64,000 bases of DNA, from positions 1 to 64,000 of the forward strand of contig NZ_FNPH01000004.1 in the NCBI RefSeq assembly GCF_900107255.1, given 5' to 3'. Made by a program: the position numbers and the translations under genes. Shown one piece after another: positions 58,559 to 64,000 of this stretch (its first letter is position 1; each line of letters begins with the position of its first letter). The notes below the pieces were generated by a model. The model saw nothing but the letters and a program-made list of their open reading frames with translations. It ran no database searches and was not told the DNA's origin. The stretch comes from Micromonospora pattaloongensis. Its GTDB lineage: Bacteria > Actinomycetota > Actinomycetes > Mycobacteriales > Micromonosporaceae.

Positions 58559-61000
58559 ATGGGCGCGGACCCGGGCTGCGAACTGTGCGTCTCGAGCGGG
58601 CCGGACGAATGGGTGCTGAGCTACTCCGACGCCGATCCGGCGAGCGAGCGGACCCGGGAGACCCTGCTCACCGTCGGCAACGGCTACTTCGCCACCCGCG
58701 GCGCGGCGCCGGAGGCGACCGCCGACGAGTCCCACTACCCCGGCACGTACGCCGCCGGCCTCTACAACCGTCTCACCTCGCAGGTGGACGGGCAGACGCG
58801 CGAGGACGAGAGCATCGTCAACCTGCCCAACTGGTTGCCGCTGACCTTCCGATCCCTCGGCGGCGAATGGCTGGTGCCGGAGGCGTTCGAGCGGGTGCAC
58901 GAGCATCTCGTGCTCGACATGCGGCGTGGCCTGCTCACCCGCGAGCTGCTGGTGGCCGACCGGAACGGCCGGCGCACCCGGCTGCGGCAGCGGCGGCTGG
59001 TCTCGATGGCCGCACCGCACCTCGGCGCGCTGGAGACCCGCATCGTGCTGGAGAACTGGTCCGGGCGGATCGAGATCCGCTCGGCGCTCGACGGTCGGGT
59101 GAGCAACGGCAACGTGTCGTCCTTCGGGGCGCTCGCCGCCCAGCACCTGACGGTCACGGAGACCGGGTGCGACGGCCGTGACCTGGTGTGGCTGGTCGCC
59201 GAGACGAGCAGCTCGAAGCAGCGGGTCGCGGAGGTCGCGCGCACGCTGGTCTACCAGGGCGGGCACGAGGTGCGGGCGGACCGGCGCACGGTCAGCGAGG
59301 CGGGCCTGATCGGTCAGGAGTTGGAGATCGACGTCGGGCAGGGCGAGGACGTCGTGATCGACAAGGCCGTCGCGCTGTTCACGTCGCGGGACCGGGCGAT
59401 CGCCGAGCCGCTCGTCGCGGCCCGCGAGGAGATCACCGACGCGAGCAAGTTCGAGGATCTGCTGTTGGCGCACAGCGCGGCGTGGGACCGGCTGTGGCAG
59501 CGTTTCCACGTGGGGCTGGACGACGGGGACGGATCGCGGCTGCCCGTGCACGTGCACGTGTTCCATCTGCTGCAGGCGCTCTCCCCGCACACCGCGGACC
59601 TCGACGCCGGGGTGCCCGCGCCGGGCCTGCACGGCGAGTCGTACCGCGGGCACATCTTCTGGGACGAGTTGTTCGTCTTCCCGTTCCTCAACTTCCGGCT
59701 GCCCGAGTTGACCCGGGCGCTGCTGCGGTACCGGCACCGTCGGCTGCCGCAGGCCCGGCGCCGCGCCGCCGCACTCGGCATGAAGGGGGCGCTGTTCCCC
59801 TGGGAGAGCGGCAGCGACGGCCGCGAGGAGACGCCCCGCGCCTCCTGGAACCCGCACGCCGGCCGGTGGCGGCAGGACTACTCGTCCCGGCAATACCACG
59901 TCAACCTCGCCGTCGCCTACAACGTCTGGCACTACTGGCAGACCACCGCCGACTTCGGCTTCCTCGCCGCGTACGGCGCGGAGCTGCTGTTCGAGACGGG
60001 GCGCTTCGCCGCCAGCCTCGCCACCTACGACCCGAACGACGACCGCTACGACATCCGCGGGGTGATGGGGCCCGACGAGTTCCACGACGGCTACCCGGAC
60101 CGGCCGGGTCAGGGCATCGACAACAGCGCGTACGTGAACATCATGACCGCATGGACGTTGGCGCGGGCCCGGGACGCCCACGAGCTGATCGGCAAACACC
60201 ACGGCGACGAGATGTGGCAGGGTCTGCGCCTCAGCGACGCCGAGCTGCAGAAGTGGGACCACATCTCCCGGCGGCTGCGGGTGTGCTTCCTGCCGAACGG
60301 GTTGATCGAGCAGTTCGAGGGCTACGGGCGGCTGGCCGAGCGTGACTGGGACGAGTTCAAACGGCAGCACGGGGACCTGAAGACACTCGGGCTGGTGCTG
60401 GAGGCCGAGAACGACAGCCCCAACCGCTACCAGGCGTCCAAGCAGGCCGACGTGCTCATGCTGCTGTACCTGTTCACCGCCGAGGAGCTCACCGCGCTGG
60501 TGCGCCAGCTCAACTATCCCTTCGATCCCGCGATCATCCCGCAGATGATCGATTACTACATGCGGCGCACCTCGCACGGCTCCAGCCTGAGCCGCGTCGC
60601 GCACGCCTGGGTGCTCTCCCGCACGGACCGGAGCCGTTCGTGGGAAATGCTGCGCGCGGCGTTGAACAGCGACATCGCCGACCGTGAGGGGGGTTCGACG
60701 AGCGAGGGAATTCACCTCGGCGCGATGGCCGGCAGCCTGGACATTCTCCAGCGCGGCTACACCGGCCTGGACACCCGGGAGGACATGCTCTGGCTCAACC
60801 CGATGCTCCCGGACGAGCTGCGCTCGCTCGACCTCGACATCCGCTACCGCGGCCAGTGGATCAATCTCCGCGTCGACCCCACCAAGTTGACCCTGCACGC
60901 CCATCCGGGCGGTGCCGCGCCCCCCTCGAAGGTCACGATCCGGGAGCGCGTCTACGACCTCGCGCCCGGCGCCACCATCGAGGTCCCACGCAACGGCTGA
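58559..61000 (+). CDS. Glycoside hydrolase family 65 disaccharide phosphorylase
   Basis: 813 aa, normal for GH65. The N-terminal beta-sandwich (about 15-290, LLTVGNGYFATRGA) leads to an (alpha/alpha)6 barrel with GHIFWDELFVFPF (about 361-373) and the catalytic acid in VMGPDEFHDGYP (Glu near 504). The phosphate-binding YMRRTSHGSSLSRVAHAWVL (about 669-688) is kept, which favours a phosphorylase over a hydrolase. Members split trehalose, maltose, kojibiose, nigerose or trehalose 6-phosphate; the choice cannot be made here. It is cytoplasmic. The ATG follows GGAGGTGACTG. Confidence 0.92.
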   Translation: MGADPGCELCVSSGPDEWVLSYSDADPASERTRETLLTVGNGYFATRGAAPEATADESHYPGTYAAGLYNRLTSQVDGQTREDESIVNLPNWLPLTFRSLGGEWLVPEAFERVHEHLVLDMRRGLLTRELLVADRNGRRTRLRQRRLVSMAAPHLGALETRIVLENWSGRIEIRSALDGRVSNGNVSSFGALAAQHLTVTETGCDGRDLVWLVAETSSSKQRVAEVARTLVYQGGHEVRADRRTVSEAGLIGQELEIDVGQGEDVVIDKAVALFTSRDRAIAEPLVAAREEITDASKFEDLLLAHSAAWDRLWQRFHVGLDDGDGSRLPVHVHVFHLLQALSPHTADLDAGVPAPGLHGESYRGHIFWDELFVFPFLNFRLPELTRALLRYRHRRLPQARRRAAALGMKGALFPWESGSDGREETPRASWNPHAGRWRQDYSSRQYHVNLAVAYNVWHYWQTTADFGFLAAYGAELLFETGRFAASLATYDPNDDRYDIRGVMGPDEFHDGYPDRPGQGIDNSAYVNIMTAWTLARARDAHELIGKHHGDEMWQGLRLSDAELQKWDHISRRLRVCFLPNGLIEQFEGYGRLAERDWDEFKRQHGDLKTLGLVLEAENDSPNRYQASKQADVLMLLYLFTAEELTALVRQLNYPFDPAIIPQMIDYYMRRTSHGSSLSRVAHAWVLSRTDRSRSWEMLRAALNSDIADREGGSTSEGIHLGAMAGSLDILQRGYTGLDTREDMLWLNPMLPDELRSLDLDIRYRGQWINLRVDPTKLTLHAHPGGAAPPSKVTIRERVYDLAPGATIEVPRNG

Positions 61001-61045
61001 TCGCGCGGTGACCGGGGGTGCCTTCGGCGTCACCTCGCGGACCGC

Positions 61046-61780
61046 TCAGGCCGCGGTCGCGGTGCCCGCTCCGGCCAGCAGCCACTCGACCGCCCGCTGC
61101 GCGATGCGTTCCGGCACCTCGTGCCCGCCGTCGAACTCCTCGTACGTGACCGGGTAGCCGACCGCCTCCAGCCGCGGCACGAGCCGGCGGCTGCACACGG
61201 TGATGGGCAGGACGGTGTCGTCGGTGCCGTGCGAGACGTACACCCGCGGCTGACCGTGCGCGAGCAGCGGGGCGGCGAAGCCCGGGGAGAACGCGAGCAC
61301 CGCGTCGAACAGGTCGCCGTTGGTCAACCCCAACGACAACGCGTACGAGGCGCCGTCGGAGAAGCCGCCGATCAGCATCCGTCGCACCGGATAGGAGTCG
61401 AGGATCTCCTCCAGCAGCCGGTCGATCCGACGGACGTCCGGGCCGAACCCGTCGACGATGAGGTCCCAGGTGCTGGAGGCCGACTTCGGCGCCAACAACA
61501 GCAGCCGGTGCTCGTCGGCCATCGGCAGCAGCAGGTCCAGCCCGTGCCGCGGCGAGCCGCCGGCCCCGTGCAGCAGCAGCGCCAACTGGTACGGGCGGCC
61601 GTCGGCCGGTTCGGGCACGTAGGCCAGCCCCAGCAACTCGCCGGTCGGCCCGTCCAGCGGTAGCAGGCCGGTCGTGGTCGAGGCGGAGACCGGTGGGTAC
61701 GGGCGCGCGGTCAGGCGTCCGTGTCCGGAGTTCTCCTCGGGCTGCGGGTGCGGCTGCGCGGGTTCGGTCACCTCGGGCAC
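61046..61780 (-). CDS. Alpha/beta hydrolase, phospholipase/carboxylesterase-like
   Basis: 244 aa. The N-terminal 40 residues are disordered and Pro/Glu-rich. The hydrolase fold has LLLHGAGGSP (about 69-78), the nucleophile elbow GGFSDGAS (Ser about 142), Asp in SHGTDDTVLP and His in DGGHEVP. The short form and motifs fit the phospholipase/carboxylesterase branch. No signal peptide is seen. Upstream lies a SigB-like promoter that faces another one on the opposite strand, so the gene may be stress-induced. Confidence 0.82.
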   Translation of the reverse strand: MPEVTEPAQPHPQPEENSGHGRLTARPYPPVSASTTTGLLPLDGPTGELLGLAYVPEPADGRPYQLALLLHGAGGSPRHGLDLLLPMADEHRLLLLAPKSASSTWDLIVDGFGPDVRRIDRLLEEILDSYPVRRMLIGGFSDGASYALSLGLTNGDLFDAVLAFSPGFAAPLLAHGQPRVYVSHGTDDTVLPITVCSRRLVPRLEAVGYPVTYEEFDGGHEVPERIAQRAVEWLLAGAGTATAA

Positions 61781-61834
61781 GCTTCCTCGCCTCGTGTCGT
61801 GGTGGTGGCCGCCGGTGGCCCTGGCGTCGCCCGG

Positions 61835-61859
61835 TTACCCCGGTTTCCGCCCGGCAACC
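61835..61859 (-). promoter_or_regulatory. SigB-like promoter of the hydrolase gene
   Basis: Minus strand GGTT (61859-61856), 15 nt and GGGTAA (61840-61835), about 55 nt before the start at 61780. Confidence 0.5.
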
Positions 61860-61881
61860 GGCGGCGGCGCCGGCTGGCCGC

Positions 61882-61906
61882 GAATGGCGGCAACCGCACC
61901 GGGTAA
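61882..61906 (+). promoter_or_regulatory. SigB-like promoter of the small protein gene
   Basis: GAAT (61882-61885), 15 nt and GGGTAA (61901-61906), 40 nt before the GTG at 61946. It is back-to-back with the minus-strand site at 61835-61859. Confidence 0.42.
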
Positions 61907-61945
61907 CCGGCGGGGGAGGCAACGTCACGCAGGAGGGAGCAGACG

Positions 61946-62173
61946 GTGAGCGACGGATACCTGTGGCAGAAGAAGACCGGCGAGGTCGTCGAGGCGGCCC
62001 GGCGGGCGGGCATCCAGAACCCGGAGCGCAAGAACAAGGAACAGCTGCTACGGGAGATGGGGCAGGCGCCGCCGGAATCGACGCGACCGGGGCGCGGGAC
62101 CGGCCCGGATGTGGCACCGCCTCCCGGCACCAGCCCGCAGGAGTGGAATCGGATCCCCGGCAACCAGTCCTGA
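61946..62173 (+). CDS. Small Rho-N-like protein
   Basis: 75 aa from the GTG at 61946, after GGAGGGAGCAGACG. The N-terminal half (KKTGEVVEAARRAGIQNPER and KNKEQLLREM) resembles the short SAP/Rho N-terminal-like helix pair that binds nucleic acids. The second half is Pro/Gly-rich and probably disordered. No membrane segment or Cys. Similar small proteins belong to general-stress regulons in Actinobacteria as far as I recall, which fits the upstream promoter. Function unknown. Confidence 0.7.
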   Translation: MSDGYLWQKKTGEVVEAARRAGIQNPERKNKEQLLREMGQAPPESTRPGRGTGPDVAPPPGTSPQEWNRIPGNQS

Positions 62174-62265
62174 CGCGGCGGCAGCCCCCCTTCCGCGGCC
62201 GTGCCGCCATCCGGCGCGGCCGCCCCGCGGCGGGACCGGAGAAGCGGTCGTCGATCTCCTTACGA

Positions 62266-62278
62266 CGTACAATGTACG
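62266..62278 (+). promoter_or_regulatory. TetR-type operator candidate
   Basis: CGTACA-A-TGTACG is a perfect odd palindrome 33 nt before the GTG at 62312. Such GTACAATGTAC sites are typical TetR-family targets. No TetR gene is adjacent; the nearest in the window is at 44.4-45.1 kb. Confidence 0.5.
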
Positions 62279-62311
62279 GAGAAGTGTCGCCGACCCGCTC
62301 CGGAGGCCCCC

Positions 62312-62698
62312 GTGAAGATCACCTCATCGGCCGTGTCGCTCAACGTCGACGATGTCGAGGCGTCGACCCGGTTCCTGACCACGCACTTCGGTTTCCGGGC
62401 GGAGATGGCCGCCGACGGGTTCGCGTCGCTGACCCGCGACGACGCCGGGATGAACGTCATCTACCTGCGGCGGGGGCTGAAGACGCTCCCCGACGACCAG
62501 CGGGACGACCACGCCGACGGGGTGATCCTCGCGTTCGTCGTCGACGACCTCGAGGGCGAACTCGCGCGGCTGCGGTCCGAGGGCGTCCCCATCACCATGC
62601 CGCTGACGGTGGAGGAGTGGGGAGAACGCGCGTTCCAGGTGACCGACCCGAACGGCGTGATCGTGCAACTCGTCGACTGGAAGGGCACGGCCGAGTGA
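62312..62698 (+). CDS. VOC (glyoxalase/bleomycin-resistance) family protein
   Basis: 128 aa from the GTG at 62312, after CGGAGG. The fold is two beta-alpha-beta-beta-beta modules: VSLNVDDVEASTRFLTTHFG at the start and FQVTDPNGVIVQLVDW at the end. The usual metal-binding His/Glu pattern is only partly kept, so the chemistry cannot be predicted: glyoxalase-like, dioxygenase-like and antibiotic-binding roles are all possible. A TetR-type palindrome before it suggests induction by a small molecule. Confidence 0.88.
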   Translation: MKITSSAVSLNVDDVEASTRFLTTHFGFRAEMAADGFASLTRDDAGMNVIYLRRGLKTLPDDQRDDHADGVILAFVVDDLEGELARLRSEGVPITMPLTVEEWGERAFQVTDPNGVIVQLVDWKGTAE

Positions 62699-62740
62699 CC
62701 GCGGGCGCGTCGCGCGCGCCGGCGCGCCCCGCCCACCTGG

Positions 62741-63520
62741 TCAGGAGCCGCCGAGCAGGGCGGCCGCGTGGCTGACCGGGACGGTGTGCGTGACGCACTC
62801 GGCGCCGGTCAGCGCGTGCAGCAGGAAGCCGGTCGGCTCGGCCAAGTAGCCCATCGCGCGGTCCGGGCGCATGCACAGGTCGCTCTGCCGGTACGTGCTG
62901 GGCGCGACGGTGAGCGTGCTGCCGGCGAAGCCGGCGGTGACCGGCCGGTGCAGGTGGCCGGCGAGGACGCGCACCACCTGCGGGTGGCGGGCGACGACCT
63001 TGGCCAGCTCGTCGCCGTCGGTGAGCCGGATGGCGTCCAGGAACGGGATCCCGACCGGAATCGGCGGATGGTGCAGGCAGACGAAGACCGGCACGTCGGG
63101 GCGGCGCGCCAATGTCTCGTCGAGCCAGCCGAGCTGCTCGGCGCCGAGATGGCCGGCCGCGTCGCCGGGCTGCAGCGAGTCCAGCGCCACGATCGTGGCC
63201 CCCGGATGGTCCACCGCGTAGTAGGCGCACTCGGTGGCGGGCAGCAACGGGGTGTCGCCGAAGGCGTCCAGCAGCGACTCGCGGCCGTCGTGGTTGCCGG
63301 TCACCAGGTGCAGCGGCAGCGGGAAACGCCCGATCACCTCGCACAGCACCGCGTACTCGTCCGGCCGGGCGTGCTCCACCAGGTCACCGGTGATCACGAC
63401 GCAGTCCGGTCGCGGGTCCAGGGCCAGCACCCGGCAGAGCGCCCGGTGCAGTCCGGACGCGGGCTCGGCGGCGAGCGCGCCGGTGGTGATGTGCGGATCA
63501 CTGAGATGCGCGACGAGCAC
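62741..63520 (-). CDS. Calcineurin-like metallophosphoesterase, CpdA type
   Basis: 259 aa from the GTG at 63520. The five metal motifs of cyclic-nucleotide phosphodiesterases are present: HLSDPH (about 5-10), GDLVEH (about 45-50), GNHDGR (about 75-80), HHPP (about 149-152) and GHLHRP (about 187-192). It is likely to hydrolyse 3',5'-cyclic nucleotides or other phosphodiesters in the cytoplasm. It converges on the VOC gene with 42 bp between stops. Confidence 0.92.
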   Translation of the reverse strand: MLVAHLSDPHITTGALAAEPASGLHRALCRVLALDPRPDCVVITGDLVEHARPDEYAVLCEVIGRFPLPLHLVTGNHDGRESLLDAFGDTPLLPATECAYYAVDHPGATIVALDSLQPGDAAGHLGAEQLGWLDETLARRPDVPVFVCLHHPPIPVGIPFLDAIRLTDGDELAKVVARHPQVVRVLAGHLHRPVTAGFAGSTLTVAPSTYRQSDLCMRPDRAMGYLAEPTGFLLHALTGAECVTHTVPVSHAAALLGGS

Positions 63521-63659
63521 GGCGACCTCCGCTTCCGGATCGCGACATCGTCACCGTACCGGGCATGCCGGGCGCTTTCCGGGGGAGTGCGCCGATCCCC
63601 GTCGCCGCGGCAACGTTTCCGTCCGCGCCCTGGCTCTGCCGACCGATCTTGACGGGTGT

Positions 63660-63699
63660 GGGTGCGTGTGTTGTCGCTGGAACGACAACACACGCACCC
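63660..63699. terminator. Perfect 17-bp hairpin terminator
   Basis: Arms 63660-63676 and 63683-63699 with loop CTGGAA, 15 nt after the stop of the 63936 gene on the minus strand. It separates it from the phosphoesterase gene. Confidence 0.88.
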
Positions 63700-63714
63700 A
63701 TACCGGCAGCGACG

Positions 63715-63936
63715 TCAGCCGGGCTCCGTCTGGAGCCGCTTCTTGAGCATCTGCTTGCCCTGATCGCCGGCCTTCTGGCTGTTCTGCTGGATCTTGCGGA
63801 ACCAGTCGGCGAGTTCGGCGTCGCCCTCCTGCTCCGCATCCTTGATGTAGTGCTCCATCCGCCAGGCGTTCTCCAGCGACATGTGCAGAATGCTGACCAG
63901 GTCGTAGTTCTTGTCCTTGACCGGGCTCTGTGGCAT
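63715..63936 (-). CDS. Small helical conserved hypothetical protein
   Basis: 73 aa. It is mostly helical and charged: VKDKNYDLVSILHMSLENAW, then MEHYIKDAEQEGDAELADWF. The two helices with His, Glu and Asp at regular spacing recall ferritin-like or DUF-type small actinobacterial proteins, but no metal site is certain. There is no signal peptide. The ATG at 63936 follows CGGAGGTCCGCG. The right edge of the window (63937-64000) holds its upstream region without a recognised feature. Confidence 0.72.
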   Translation of the reverse strand: MPQSPVKDKNYDLVSILHMSLENAWRMEHYIKDAEQEGDAELADWFRKIQQNSQKAGDQGKQMLKKRLQTEPG

Positions 63937-64000
63937 CGCGGACCTCCGCCGAGTTGTCGGTGTGCAGCCCGGATGCCCGCGATGCGGGCCGTTACGCCTC

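Overview
The window is very GC-rich, coding-dense DNA with many GTG starts and several leaderless-type promoters (a TANNNT box 6-8 nt before the start). The gene families are typical of high-GC Actinobacteria: DUF6230/DUF6114, VanW-type proteins, a secreted GH19 chitinase with CBM, ParE/ParC, and Tat/lipoprotein secretion. The long GATCATG-containing terminators and the gene mix suggest Micromonosporaceae, but this is inference and no taxonomic search was run. The window opens inside a 5S rRNA gene, so an rRNA operon lies immediately to the left.

Layout: 0-0.2 kb, 5S rRNA 3' part and terminators. 0.3-5.2 kb, MRJP/yellow-like beta-propeller, penicillin acylase and a convergent GH19 chitinase. 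5.4-9.2 kb, a long regulatory region and one 1097-aa secreted fusion (ThuA + PQQ-type sugar dehydrogenase + small linker domain + TIM-barrel isomerase). 9.3-14.6 kb, pentapeptide-repeat protein, MFS transporter, DUF2188, a palindromic repeat, a P-loop kinase, small proteins and a ricin-B lectin protein. 14.9-27 kb, GGDEF protein with an altered motif, VanW protein, DUF305 lipoprotein, HhH protein, SDR, alcohol dehydrogenase, PAS-GGDEF-EAL protein, WrbA, GNAT, tRNA deacylase and alpha/beta hydrolase. 27.4-32 kb, topoisomerase IV parE-parC. 32.7-37.6 kb, a molybdenum hydroxylase operon of PaoABC type with XdhC and a truncated MocA-like gene. 37.7-42.4 kb, DD-carboxypeptidase, a second alcohol dehydrogenase, NCS2 permease and a conserved hypothetical. 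42.4-47.2 kb, DUF6114/DUF6230 envelope proteins, a TetR regulator and two secreted proteins. 47.3-49 kb, a serine hydrolase. 49.5-58 kb, a four-gene secreted carbohydrate/copper operon. 58-64 kb, a probably frameshifted small gene, GH65 phosphorylase, esterase-like protein, small stress-type proteins, VOC protein and a metallophosphoesterase.

The most notable content is a pair of loci built from the same exported modules. Locus A (5.9 kb) fuses ThuA, GSDH-type sugar dehydrogenase and a TIM barrel in one chain. Locus B (49.5-58 kb) splits them into ThuA-GSDH-DUF1080, cupredoxin-Ig6-DUF1080, a Tat-exported TIM barrel and a short multicopper oxidase. The two loci also share an otherwise unassigned ~55-aa domain and a nearly identical upstream stem-loop. 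I infer an extracytoplasmic oxidative sugar pathway (3-keto-sugar chemistry) with a copper route for electrons to oxygen. Other unusual signals are a dispersed palindromic element with compensatory arm changes and a set of SigB-like promoters in front of small or redox genes.
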